A stretch of DNA of 64,000 nucleotides from Chloroflexus aurantiacus J-10-fl. Lineage in GTDB: Bacteria; Chloroflexota; Chloroflexia; Chloroflexales; Chloroflexaceae. The position numbers and the translations under genes are program-made. Below, one piece after another: positions 1 to 8,315 of the stretch (position 1 is its first letter; every line of letters starts with the position of its first letter). The notes under the pieces were generated by a model. That model was not told the DNA's origin. It searched no databases and saw nothing but the letters and a program-made list of their open reading frames with translations. The DNA lies in the NCBI RefSeq assembly GCF_000018865.1, contig NC_010175.1:3348001-3412000 (forward strand), read 5' to 3'.

Positions 1-10
1 GAGTGTTGTT

Positions 11-130
11 CCCGCTGGGGGGAGGAGACGAGCGGATGCCCCCGCTGGGGGGAGGAGACGAGCGGGTTGCCCCCGCTGGGGGGAGGAGACGAGCGGATGC
101 CCCCGCTGGGGGGAGGAGACGAGAGCATAC
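11..130. repeat. 30-bp GC-rich tandem repeat, four copies
   Basis: Four near-identical units begin at about 11, 41, 72 and 101; each contains CCCGCTGGGGGGAGGAGACG followed by AGCGG and a variable TGC/GTTGC end. The array may extend left of the window. Open frames across it are by-products of its composition, with no start context or family resemblance. Confidence 0.9.
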
Positions 131-131
131 C

Positions 132-165
132 CCCGCCCCCAGCGGGGGCGGGTTGGGGTGGGGGT
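132..165 (+). repeat. G-rich hairpin repeat, copy 1
   Basis: The segment holds the palindrome CCGCCCCC-AGC-GGGGGCGG followed by a G/T-rich tail. A near-identical copy (3 mismatches in 34 by eye) lies in inverted orientation at 57548-57581, so this is a dispersed element and not local low complexity. Confidence 0.75.
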
Positions 166-187
166 GTCAGTCAATCGCATCGGCTCT

Positions 188-291
188 TCGACATTGACAT
201 AAAACTCTCTGGAGAGGGATGGCCGGCGATAAGCTACCAGAGGGTCGGGATAGGCAGGGAGTGACGAGTCGCCCGGATGCAGGATCGGCCA
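188..291. repeat. 104-bp direct repeat, copy 1
   Basis: This segment is repeated base for base at 360-463, 172 bp downstream. It begins TCGACATTGACATAAAAC and ends GCAGGATCGGCCA. No gene, RNA family or clear promoter was recognised inside it. Confidence 0.95.
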
Positions 292-359
292 TATCAAGGT
301 GGTTGTTGGGTCTGGTAGGTTAACTGGTGCGATATGCACCTGGTGTCGGTGAATGAGGC

Positions 360-463
360 TCGACATTGACATAAAACTCTCTGGAGAGGGATGGCCGGCG
401 ATAAGCTACCAGAGGGTCGGGATAGGCAGGGAGTGACGAGTCGCCCGGATGCAGGATCGGCCA
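360..463. repeat. 104-bp direct repeat, copy 2
   Basis: This is the second exact copy of 188-291. It ends 41 bp before the start codon of the aminoglycoside-phosphotransferase-type gene, so the duplication may have doubled that gene's upstream region. The perfect identity suggests a recent event. Confidence 0.95.
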
Positions 464-504
464 ATGTCTGTTTCAGATGGTCTGGTAGGAATGAATGAGG
501 TCGT

Positions 505-1290
505 ATGGTGCGCAGTCACGAACTTCCCGTAGCTGTTCAGCGGCTCTTGCAGGGTAGCAGTGTTGAACTGATGACAGATGGTTGTACAGCGGCGCAGGTC
601 TATCGTATCGAGCAGGATGGTCGTTGTATGTACCTGAAGATGCAGTCGCTTGCCGATACGCCGTCGCTGCACGTGGAAGCCCGTATCCTCGATTGGTTGC
701 AGGGTAAACTGCCGGTGCCGGAGGTGCTGGTGTATGTGGCCGATGACCGGTATGAATATCTGGTTTCGACCGAGGTGGCCGGTCAGAATGGGGTCAGGGC
801 GATGGCGACGCTGCGAGCGGAAGCGCTGGTTGAGCTGATGGCGAGTGGCCTGCGCATGATCCACGCGCTCGATCCTGCTACCTGCCCGTTCGATGCCGGT
901 CTTGAGTTGCGGTTGATGCAGGCGCGTGCCAATGTGTTGAACGGTCTGGTTGATGAGACCGATTTTGATCCGGAGCGGCTCGGTAGCACGACCGCTCAGG
1001 ATATTCTGGCCGCTCTGGAACGCGAGCGCCCGGCGACAGATGATCTGGTGTTCACCCATGGCGATTACTGTCTGCCTAATATCATTGTGCGCGATGGTAT
1101 GATCGGTGGCTTTATTGACTGGGGGCGGGCAGGAGTTGCCGACCGTTACAACGATCTGGCGATTGCCTCACGGAGTATTCGTTATAATCTAGGTCCCCAG
1201 TACGAGCAGTACTTTTTTGCGTGTTACGGCCTTGAACAGGTTGATGCCGGTAAAATCGCGTATTACCGCATGCTGGACGAATTATTCTAG
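505..1290 (+). CDS. APH(3')-type aminoglycoside phosphotransferase family protein
   Basis: This 261-residue protein has the whole architecture of aminoglycoside 3'-phosphotransferases, which transfer the ATP gamma-phosphate to a drug hydroxyl. The ATP-binding lysine is in CMYLKMQ (K45), with a candidate partner glutamate E58. The catalytic loop HGDYCLPNI places D187 and N192, and FIDWGRAGVADRYNDLA gives the metal-binding D205. The C-terminus YYRMLDELF matches the usual APH(3') ending and the length is typical (about 260-270). The start was chosen because the ORF has no other well-placed ATG; the ribosome site is weak. The 3' end overlaps the convergent fahA by 9 bp. All catalytic residues are present, so it is probably an active small-molecule kinase; aminoglycosides as natural substrate are unproven. 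Confidence 0.88.
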   Translation: MVRSHELPVAVQRLLQGSSVELMTDGCTAAQVYRIEQDGRCMYLKMQSLADTPSLHVEARILDWLQGKLPVPEVLVYVADDRYEYLVSTEVAGQNGVRAMATLRAEALVELMASGLRMIHALDPATCPFDAGLELRLMQARANVLNGLVDETDFDPERLGSTTAQDILAALERERPATDDLVFTHGDYCLPNIIVRDGMIGGFIDWGRAGVADRYNDLAIASRSIRYNLGPQYEQYFFACYGLEQVDAGKIAYYRMLDELF

Positions 1291-2541
1291 CGTGGCTCTG
1301 CGGATCGTACCGCTGACCGCACCAAAGCCGATGCGATAGCCGTCACCCTGTGCCCAGCCGCGCATTGTGACGGTATCACCATCTTCGAGCCATCGCCGTT
1401 GCGAGCCATCGCGCAGGGTCAATGGTTCGCTGCCACGCCAGGTGAGTTCGAGCAGGCAACCGCGAGTGTGTTTGTCCGGCCCGCTGATCGTACCGGAGGC
1501 CAGCAGGTCACCCGGTCGCAGGCGGCAGCCGTTTACAGTGTGGTGGGCAATTTGTTGCGCACAGCTCCAGTAGAGATAACGGCTGTCGCTTTGACAAATG
1601 CGGGTGTCGTTCAGCCAGACTTCCAGGGTGATGGCAAAATGGCCGGGCCGCACGGGTTGCAGATACGGCAGTGGTGGTGGGTCTTGCGGTTCGCCCTGAC
1701 AACGGAACGGTTCCAGCGCTGCCAGTGGCACTACCCAGGGGCTGATTGAGGTGGCGAAGTTTTTGGCCAGGAATGGGCCGAGCGGCTGGTATTCCCACCC
1801 CTGAATATCGCGGGCACTCCAGTCATTGACCAGCACAAAGCCGAAGATATGGTCTTCAGCCTGGTCGATGGGAATTGGACTGCCCAGATCGTTGCCCGGC
1901 CCAATGAACATACCCAGCTCTAGCTCAAAATCGAGTGCTCGCGTCGGGCCATAGACTGGTGCCGGGCTATCAGCCGGTTTGGTCTGACCATATGGACGAT
2001 GGATTGGTGTTCCGCTCACCACAACGGTACTCGCCCGTCCATGGTAGGCAACCGGCAGGTGGCGCCAGTTTGGAAAGAGAGGTGGATTGTCGGGACGCAA
2101 CATCTTGCCGACGTTGCTGGCGTGGTACAGCGACGAATAGAAGTCGGTGTAATCGCCGATGTGGGCCGGTAGCAGCAGATCAATGGTGTGTTGCGGCAGC
2201 AGTGCGGCGTCGCGCAGGACCTGATTGTCGCGGAGCGTTGGTTCATCGGCGGTGAGCAGGCGTTGCAGCACTGACCGTACTGCCTGCCAGGCTGTCGGGC
2301 CGGCAGCCATAAACGCATTCAACGAGTCTTGGGCAAACATACCACGACCGCCAACCGGGGTCGCCGATAGTAGCCCGGCCTCATCAATCACAGCAAGATC
2401 GAGCACATACTCGCCAATGGCGACACCGATACGGGCCGGGCCACCGGCGCGGGGCCGAAAGACCCCGTAGGGTAAGTTTTCCAGTGGAAAGTCGCTATCA
2501 GGCGCGACTGGCACAAAACTGGTGAGTGGCATAGGGTTCAT
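1282..2541 (-). CDS. fahA: Fumarylacetoacetase
   Basis: The enzyme hydrolyses fumarylacetoacetate to fumarate and acetoacetate, the last step of tyrosine and homogentisate breakdown. The 419-residue protein has the family N-terminal domain (SFVPVAPDSDFPLENLPYGV) and the catalytic core motifs DYTDFYSSLYHASNVG, FELELGMFIG and LVNDWSARDIQGWEYQPLG, which carry the metal ligands and catalytic His/Asp. The longer open frame upstream was rejected because family similarity begins at MNPMPLTSF; ATG codons at 2541 or 2532 are both possible and no strong ribosome site distinguishes them. The upstream partner hmgA lies on the same strand 1.67 kb away, separated by a tandem repeat, so the two may no longer share a transcript. 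Confidence 0.95.
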   Translation of the reverse strand: MNPMPLTSFVPVAPDSDFPLENLPYGVFRPRAGGPARIGVAIGEYVLDLAVIDEAGLLSATPVGGRGMFAQDSLNAFMAAGPTAWQAVRSVLQRLLTADEPTLRDNQVLRDAALLPQHTIDLLLPAHIGDYTDFYSSLYHASNVGKMLRPDNPPLFPNWRHLPVAYHGRASTVVVSGTPIHRPYGQTKPADSPAPVYGPTRALDFELELGMFIGPGNDLGSPIPIDQAEDHIFGFVLVNDWSARDIQGWEYQPLGPFLAKNFATSISPWVVPLAALEPFRCQGEPQDPPPLPYLQPVRPGHFAITLEVWLNDTRICQSDSRYLYWSCAQQIAHHTVNGCRLRPGDLLASGTISGPDKHTRGCLLELTWRGSEPLTLRDGSQRRWLEDGDTVTMRGWAQGDGYRIGFGAVSGTIRRATLE

Positions 2542-2630
2542 ATCAAATCTGGTTAAACGTCTTGGCCCAATATCTATCTTACGCTCACGCTGCGCCCTGA
2601 AGCGCTCCATCGTGGTTGACACGTACCGCT

Positions 2631-3270
2631 ATCCCCTGGGAGCGCACGCCTCCGGCGTGCTCACCGCCTGCATCAGGCCGCGCCAGCGGGAGCTGTCCGG
2701 CACCGGTGCTATCTGCGCCTAGCGGAGGCGTGTCAGTATCCCCTGGGAGCGCACGCCTCCGCCGCGTTCACTACCTGCCTCAGCCCGCGCCAGCGGGAGC
2801 CATCCGGCACTGGTGCTACCCGCGCCCGGCGGAGGCGCGTCAGTATCCCCTGGGAGCGCGCGCCTCCGCCGGGCGCTCACCATCTGCCCCAGTCCTTGCC
2901 ATGGGAGCCATCCGGCGCCGGTGCTACCCGTGCCCAGCGGAGTCGCGTCAGTATCCCCTGGGAGCGCACGCCTCCGGTGCGCTCGCCATCTGCCCCAGCC
3001 CGCGCCAGCGGGAGCTGTCCGGCACCGGTGCTACCCGCGCCCGGCGGAGGCGTGTCAGTATCCCCTGGGAGCGTGCGCCTCCGGCGCGCTCACCACCTGC
3101 CCCAGCCCGCGCCAGCGGGAGCCATCCAGCACTGGTGCTACCCGCGTCCGGCGAAGGCGTGTCAGTATCCCCTGGGAGCGTGCGCCTCCGGCGCGCTCAC
3201 CACCTGCCCCAGCCCGCGCCAGCGGGAGCTGTCCGGCACCGGCGCTACCGGCTTCCTCACCCAGCAGCCG
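2631..3270. repeat. 107-bp GC-rich tandem satellite, about six copies
   Basis: The marker ATCCCCTGGGAGCG recurs at 2631, 2738, 2845, 2953, 3060 and 3167, giving a period of 107-108 bp. Units share a core GGGAGCGCACGCCTCCGGYG and a second block resembling GCGCCAGCGGGAGC. The period is not a multiple of three and frames are open in several phases on both strands, so the long ORFs here are not genes. The core also occurs inverted in the 59-bp satellite near 57.7-58.3 kb. Confidence 0.93.
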
Positions 3271-3386
3271 GTATGATACCGCAGAGCGCCTCGTGCGACA
3301 CGACGCATCTTTCGCCACCCACTCAATGCGGTCACACGCTCCGCAGCGTTCTGCTGCATGATCAGGACTACAGCGAGACCGTTTCT

Positions 3387-3654
3387 GTGGCACGGGCTTC
3401 CAGCCCGCGTGCGGGCATCCTCTCCACCGTTGGCAGGTGCTGGCCGTGGCCGCTGGTGTGCAGGCGAGAACCTATTGCAACACAACGTCTACGCGCAGGT
3501 AGCTCATCCATGCCTGACCGACTCGATGAACGAAACGAGTACGTCCAGCATTCACGTGACCAGGATGGGTAACGGTGCGCCACGCTCCGGATCGTTTGTA
3601 CGACTGCTGTGGCAGCAGGGCTGCCGCACGCCAAACTGCGCGACACGGGTAACT
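3387..3654. repeat. 268-bp dispersed repeat, copy A
   Basis: From GTGGCACGGGCTTCCAG to the GCGACACGGGTAAC end this stretch aligns by eye, end to end, with 56979-57246. Shared blocks include CCTCTCCACCG, ATGCCTGACCGACT and GACCAGGATGGGTAACGGTG. No open frame is conserved between the copies, so it looks like a noncoding dispersed repeat or old insertion remnant. Confidence 0.85.
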
Positions 3655-3794
3655 CGCCGGAAACCCGTATCCACCCCGGCGTGTGCAGCGGAAATACCGT
3701 TTACCGGGTCTGGGATGACGACCGGCGTGATCGGGTGATGTCCCTCATTCACCGCATCCCGTGTATGGTACGGTGAACGGCACAGGCACCGCCC

Positions 3795-3822
3795 GTAGGG
3801 GCGGGTTTAGAACCCGCCCCTA
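3795..3822. repeat. GTAGGGGC-type palindromic repeat
   Basis: The stem is GTAGGGGCGGGTT with loop TAG and the complementary arm AACCCGCCCCTA. It is one of several dispersed palindromes in this window with the same outer box. Confidence 0.9.
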
Positions 3823-4213
3823 TATCAGGTAAGGGCGGGAGCGGGTCGCAACGCACTGCCAGATGCGGCACCACCATCGCCCATGCACCACCGATGACAC
3901 TGGTGCTACCCCTGAACATGACGGCACGTGAACCGGTTAGTGCATTAGCGATGCTCCGTTAGCGAGATCGCCTACAACTGCTTCCTGCGTCCAGAATACA
4001 CGTCTCGCCGGTCTGGCTCGCGGCAGCCATGCTGCCGCGCCCACCGACCTGTGCCACAAACCAGGTCACTCCCGCTCACGTCCGGCGGCGATCAGGCTGC
4101 CGGCTAAAGATACCGGGCAGCCATACGATTGCACACCAGTACCCGATAGACTGCCCGATCACCAGATAGACGTAACGGTGCGCTGTGTACCGATGGTCTG
4201 CGCGTGGTACAGC
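3823..4213. other. Intergenic, no feature recognised
   Basis: This 390-bp stretch follows the 3' end of hmgA. I see no convincing gene, RNA or further copy of the named repeats; one short hairpin GGCAGCCATGCTGCC lies near 4023-4037. Confidence 0.5.
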
Positions 4214-5380
4214 CTAGCCCTCCGGCCCGCCAACACTCCACGAATCCATATACCCGGCCTTCTCCAGCTCCAGCGCGGCTGCGGTCAGGTGCAGTGGATG
4301 GAATGTATCAATCATCACCGCCAGCTCGTGAGTCTCTTTCGCGCCGATACTGGCTTCGGTGCTGCCCGGTTGAGGGCCATGGGGCAGACCGGCGGGGTGC
4401 AACGTAATATCGCAGCGCTCGATACCACGACGTGACATAAAGTTGCCGTCGCAGTAATAGATTACCTCATCAGAATTCACGTTTGAGTGATTGTACGGCG
4501 CTGGAATTGCTTCCGGGTGATAATCGAACAATCGCGGCACAAACGAGCAGACGACAAAATTGTGCCCCTCAAACGTCTGATGGACCGGTGGTGGCTGGTG
4601 AATCCGTCCGGTGATCGGCTCAAAATCGTGAATCGAGAAAGCCCAGGGATAGAGATAGCCATCCCAGCCGACCACATCGAAGGGGTGATGATCAAGAATA
4701 TGCCGGGTAAGCTGATCACGCACCTTGATCCGCACCTCAAACTCACCGGTGTCGGTAAACGTGAGCAATTCACTTGGGCCACGGATGTCGCGCTCGCAGT
4801 AGGGGGCGTGCTCGAGCAGTTGCCCAAACTGATTGCGGTAGCGTTTGGGTGGCGCAATCTGGCTGGCCGACTCAATCACCAGGAACCGTGCCGGCTCATT
4901 CAGCCGCATTTGCCAGGTAGTGCCGAAGGGAATGACCAGGTAGTCACCGGCGCTGAAGGGCAAGCGGCCAAATTGCGAGAGCAATTCACCGCTGCCTTCG
5001 TGGGTAAACCAGACCTCATACGCCTGAGCGTTGCGGTAGAAAAAGGTCATGCTTTCCGTTGGCCGGCTAATCCCAATCGTCACATCATTATTACCGAGCA
5101 GGGTAACGCGGGCGCTCACTGCATCACCGCCGGCAGGCACATTCGCGGTGGCGAAGGCACGGTGACGAATCGGGCCGAAATCGACATACGTTGGTTTAGC
5201 TGAACCGATCAACTCGGTGCGGAGCACCCGTGGTGGTAGAAAGTGGTGGTAGAGGATTGATTGAATTCCGTGGAACCCTTCCAGTCCCATTACCTCTTCG
5301 CGGTAAAGTTTGCCATCGGGCTTACGGAACTGGGTATGGCGCTTGTGAGGGACCTGACCGAGACGCTGATAAAACGGCAT
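4214..5380 (-). CDS. hmgA: Homogentisate 1,2-dioxygenase
   Basis: A non-haem Fe(II) dioxygenase that opens the ring of homogentisate to maleylacetoacetate in tyrosine/phenylalanine catabolism. The 388-residue protein ends with the metal site: YNHSNVNSDEVIYY (His and Glu ligands) and AGLPHGPQPG (second His). The start at 5380 is supported by a strong ribosome site (AAGGAGGTG seven bases upstream) and by the family N-terminus; an upstream extension of the open frame would run through the tRNA-Arg gene and is rejected. fahA is downstream on the same strand. No maleylacetoacetate isomerase is seen nearby. At 388 residues it is shorter than the animal enzyme (about 445) but near the length of short bacterial forms. 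Confidence 0.95.
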   Translation of the reverse strand: MPFYQRLGQVPHKRHTQFRKPDGKLYREEVMGLEGFHGIQSILYHHFLPPRVLRTELIGSAKPTYVDFGPIRHRAFATANVPAGGDAVSARVTLLGNNDVTIGISRPTESMTFFYRNAQAYEVWFTHEGSGELLSQFGRLPFSAGDYLVIPFGTTWQMRLNEPARFLVIESASQIAPPKRYRNQFGQLLEHAPYCERDIRGPSELLTFTDTGEFEVRIKVRDQLTRHILDHHPFDVVGWDGYLYPWAFSIHDFEPITGRIHQPPPVHQTFEGHNFVVCSFVPRLFDYHPEAIPAPYNHSNVNSDEVIYYCDGNFMSRRGIERCDITLHPAGLPHGPQPGSTEASIGAKETHELAVMIDTFHPLHLTAAALELEKAGYMDSWSVGGPEG

Positions 5381-5456
5381 CGCACACCTCCTTGTGCCGC
5401 GAGTGTCGTTCTGGACGCTAGAGATACACGCCCGACGCTCGTGGCGTCGGGCGATC

Positions 5457-5532
5457 TGGCGACCCGGGAGGGACTCGAACCCCCAACCAACGGTTCCGAA
5501 GACCGTTGCTCTATCCATTGAGCTACCGGGCC
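5457..5532 (-). tRNA. tRNA-Arg(TCG)
   Basis: Read on the minus strand, the 7-bp acceptor GGCCCGG pairs with CCGGGTC; T8-A9, a D stem GCTC/GAGC and a T arm with GGTTCGAGTCC are present. The anticodon stem ACGGT/ACCGT encloses CTTCGGA, giving anticodon TCG (Arg, CGA). The terminal CCA is encoded. Confidence 0.95.
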
Positions 5533-5544
5533 ATCGGCCCTATT

Positions 5545-5573
5545 AGTGTAGCATAGCTGGCTTAGTTGTGCAA
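5545..5573 (-). promoter_or_regulatory. Promoter of tRNA-Arg
   Basis: On the minus strand TTGCAC (5568-5573) is followed after 17 bp by TACACT (5545-5550), 12 bp upstream of the tRNA. The same TTGCAC-17-TATACT layout precedes tRNA-Val(CAC). Confidence 0.7.
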
Positions 5574-5617
5574 CGTTGGTGGGGTGGCGAGAGAATGCCT
5601 CGCGCTACCGCAGTCTA

Positions 5618-5835
5618 ACCCAGGTTGCTACCTTTGTCACCACAGAGACACAGAGGCCACAGAAGATGTGGATAACCCGGATTGCTACCGTGAGGCGTGA
5701 CGTAATACGTCCATGGGAACTGACTGCTACTCACATCACATGCGGTTACGCCATACGGTATTGAGTGCAACGTCATGCTGTTCATCCTTGCAATCGCCTC
5801 CGTGACATACTCACAGTATAAGTGGCAACTTGGGT
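5618..5835 (-). mobile_element. MITE-like inverted-repeat element, copy 1
   Basis: About 218 bp, opposite in orientation to the copies at 7995-8217 and 10976-11190. It begins ACCCAGGTTGCTACCTTTG and ends with GTGGCAACTTGGGT, which form imperfect terminal inverted repeats. Shared internal blocks include CACCACAGAGACACAGAGG, GGTTACGCCATACGGTATTG and the block around CATGCTGTTCATCC. It carries no transposase. No clean target-site duplication is visible for this copy. Confidence 0.8.
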
Positions 5836-5845
5836 TAGTTTTATG

Positions 5846-6564
5846 ATCAGCATTGCAGCCTGGAGCCGGCATCATCTGCATCCAGATCGAAGGTCATGCA
5901 ACCGGATAGTGCATCCTTCGTAGATGCCTCTCATCGTACCCCGAATGCGATGCTCCTGGTGGGTAGTAAGTTGTTGCTTGCACAAGACCTGCTGGAATGC
6001 GACAGTCCATTGCGGGGGACTTGGACGAAGTAGCATGATAATTGCTGGTAGTGATCGGGAAGCCTGCCGTAAGCCTTGTGACGCAATGTGTTGCCAGGTA
6101 GCAACAGCTACACTGTTACCGCATCAAAAAGGGAACTGTGGGAGTGTTGCATTCACCGGTGGGTGTATGTTCACAACGTCAGGCGAAGCGTCAGCCCTCT
6201 GAAGCTGCCACGGTACGTGTTTGATTGGGGTCGCAGAACTTATCGCATAACGCTGTATTGTCGTGCTGCTCGAACATCGCACAGCCCAATAAACACTTGC
6301 CAATCAACGAAGACAGCCTATCCTGCTCCCGGCCAGTTGGCAGGGAAGAAAGCAGCTCTGGTCGTGCGAGCATGCGCTGGATTGGTTACCCTGCACGCCT
6401 GTCATGTGCGCATCGCGTCATCTGGAGTGCGGCGGCCTGACTGCCGCACCAGACATGCTTCATACCGAATGCGTGCCACGTCGTTCACCCTGCTCACAGG
6501 GATGCCGTGTGCGCTCGTCACGATCACGTCTGTAATGGATGATAGTTTCCGGTGTCGCTGATAC
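5846..6564. other. Intergenic, no gene recognised
   Basis: About 720 bp between the repeat element and the Uma2 promoter. Open frames are short, lack ribosome sites and show no family resemblance. No RNA gene was recognised. Confidence 0.5.
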
Positions 6565-6593
6565 TGGACAATCACCAAAAACACCTGTATAAT
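6565..6593 (+). promoter_or_regulatory. Sigma-70-type promoter of Uma2 gene
   Basis: TGGACA (6565-6570), a 17-bp spacer and a perfect TATAAT (6588-6593) lie 31 bp upstream of the start codon, followed by ATAAGGAGGTG as ribosome site. Confidence 0.75.
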
Positions 6594-6624
6594 TATCGTA
6601 CAAATGTTCGATATAAGGAGGTGA

Positions 6625-7428
6625 ATGATGAGCGAGCAGTCGGCTGTTGTGCCTGCCATCGTCTACCCCGATAGTGACGGCATGCCAATCGCTGACAATA
6701 CCAGACAATTCCGGGCAATCGTCACCATTCAGGGGAATCTCGATGCCATCTTCCGTGAGCGGGACGATGTGTTCGTGGCGGGTGATCTGCTCTGGTATCC
6801 GGTTGAAGGCCGTCCTGATATTCGGCGAGCGCCCGATGTCATGGTGGTGTTTGGCCGGCCAAAAGGGGATCGCGGATCGTATCGCCAATGGGAAGAAAAC
6901 GGGATTGCGCCCCAGGTCGTGTTTGAGGTTTTGTCGCCAGAGAATACGCTAACCGAACGGGCGGCGAAGCAGGAGTTTTACGACATCTATGGGGTGGACG
7001 AGTATTACCTGTACGATCCGGAACATGGCGATATGAGCGGCTGGCAACGGATTGACGGTCGGTTGCGGGTGATCAACGAACTAGATGGCTGGGTCAGTCC
7101 GCGTCTGGGAATCACGTTCAAGCGAACGGATCGCGGTATGCAGTTGTACTGGCCGGACGGTCGTCCATTTCTGAGTTTCGTGGAGTTGCAGGCACAGGCC
7201 GAACAAGAGCGCCAACGAGCCGAAGAGGAGCGTCAGCGGGCTGAACAAGAGCGCCAACGAGCCGAAGAGGAGCGTCAGCGGGCTGAACAAGAGCACCAAC
7301 GAGCCGAAGAGGAGCGTCAGCGGGCTGAACAAGAGCGCCAACGAGCCGAAGAGGAGCGTCAGCGGGCTGAGCGATTGGCGGCACGGTTACGTGCTTTGGG
7401 TATTGATCCAGATGCAGAACAGGAGTGA
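6625..7428 (+). CDS. Uma2-family (DUF820) protein with coiled-coil tail
   Basis: This 267-residue protein starts with a Uma2-type PD-(D/E)XK nuclease-like domain (residues about 20-185): visible signatures are RRAPDVMVVFGRPKGDRGSY, QVVFEVLSPENT and the YDIYGVDEYYLYDP block, matching the family's D...EV.S pattern. Residues about 190-250 form a charged coiled coil built from a 14-residue unit (ERQRAEEERQRAEQ). The start is fixed by a strong AAGGAGGTG ribosome site. Uma2 proteins are abundant in Chloroflexi and cyanobacteria; their function is largely unknown and I infer none here. A second protein of the same design is encoded at 55424-56455. Confidence 0.88.
   Translation: MMSEQSAVVPAIVYPDSDGMPIADNTRQFRAIVTIQGNLDAIFRERDDVFVAGDLLWYPVEGRPDIRRAPDVMVVFGRPKGDRGSYRQWEENGIAPQVVFEVLSPENTLTERAAKQEFYDIYGVDEYYLYDPEHGDMSGWQRIDGRLRVINELDGWVSPRLGITFKRTDRGMQLYWPDGRPFLSFVELQAQAEQERQRAEEERQRAEQERQRAEEERQRAEQEHQRAEEERQRAEQERQRAEEERQRAERLAARLRALGIDPDAEQE
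7201..7368 (+). repeat. 42-bp in-frame tandem repeat in Uma2 gene
   Basis: Four units start at 7201, 7243, 7285 and 7327, nearly identical at DNA level (the third has CAC for CGC). Each encodes a 14-residue coiled-coil segment, so copy number can change without a frameshift. Confidence 0.93.
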
Positions 7429-7429
7429 A

Positions 7430-7985
7430 TGTTGCCGGTGGGGTGCGACTGGCGGGTCAATGGTGATGAGGTTCATCCTGTCGTTGAGAAGCTGGCAATG
7501 AGATAGCGTGCCCCGGTGTTGGTAGTGCAGCACCGGTATCACTTCTTATCCAGCAGACTTCCGGCTTGTGCCGATGCATCAACGTCACCGGAATCCCATC
7601 GGCCTACCCTACCCTTCCCCGCGACCCATGCCTCCTCTCACACACCATATCGCTTCACGGGGGTGGGGGCTGGCTGCAGGTGATAACGTAAACACGGCGA
7701 ATGCGGAAGCCACGCTTCCGCACTCCAAACCAATGCGCCACGAGCAACCACGCCTGGAACCGGCGTTCCCTTCAGCGTGTGACCTCACGGCACGCACAGC
7801 GAGAAGTCTGGTGCCGTACATCCTGGCTCAGGTGTAGTGCCGACGCAATCGGTGAATTGCCCGCTATGACCGCTGTGACGCCAGATTTGATATTATCCAG
7901 CGGAACAGGTATAGCCTGGAGATGAAACCACTTCTTCCCCTTCCCTACTCTCTGTAGACACGAACGAGTAAACCAGCACAGACAA
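7430..7985. other. Intergenic, no gene recognised
   Basis: About 550 bp after the Uma2 gene. A hairpin GCGGAAGCCACGCTTCCGC sits near 7703-7721; nothing else was recognised. Confidence 0.5.
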
Positions 7986-7994
7986 TAGCTACTA

Positions 7995-8217
7995 ACTCAA
8001 GTTGCCATCTACACTGGGATAGGCTACGGAGGTTGACTGCCAGTATGAACAGCACGACGTTACACTCAACACCGTGTGGCGTAACTGTATAACGATTTGG
8101 GTAGCAGCCAGTTTGTTTTCACGGACGTTCTACGTTACGCCTCACGGTAGTAATATGGGTTATCAACATCCTCTGTGTCCTCGGTGTATCTGTGGTGACA
8201 AAGGCAGCAACCTGGGT
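7995..8217 (+). mobile_element. MITE-like inverted-repeat element, copy 2
   Basis: About 223 bp, starting ACTCAAGTTGCC and ending GCAACCTGGGT, flanked on both sides by TAGCTACTA (7986-7994 and 8218-8226), a 9-bp candidate target-site duplication. The interior matches copies 1 and 3 (CAACACCGTGTGGCGTAAC; CTGTGGTGACAAAGG). No coding capacity. Confidence 0.85.
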
Positions 8218-8238
8218 TAGCTACTACATCTTGTGCCT

Positions 8239-8269
8239 CTATCCACATCTATCCACAAAATGTGGATAG
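8239..8269. other. Cluster of three DnaA-box-like 9-mers
   Basis: CTATCCACA occurs at 8239-8247 and 8249-8257 and inverted as TGTGGATAG at 8261-8269, each one base from TTATCCACA. The second and third boxes also form a hairpin. No dnaA, dnaN or AT-rich unwinding region is nearby, so this is not called an origin. Confidence 0.4.
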
Positions 8270-8315
8270 GTCGCAGGTATGATGGTACGATGACCAATCC
8301 TACGACCACCGAGTC

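Noticed and set aside
406-1059. A 217-codon minus-strand frame opposite the APH gene
   Set aside because: It is antisense to a gene with full catalytic motifs and has no family resemblance.
2616-3572. A 318-codon plus-strand open frame and several overlapping frames through the 107-bp satellite
   Set aside because: They follow the repeat period, are open in several phases on both strands, and look like no protein family.
5381-5518. An N-terminal extension of HmgA by 46 codons
   Set aside because: It would run through the tRNA-Arg gene; a strong ribosome site and the family N-terminus support the start at 5380.
8239-8269. An origin of replication at the DnaA-box-like cluster
   Set aside because: Only three imperfect boxes, with no dnaA, dnaN, gyrB or AT-rich unwinding segment nearby.
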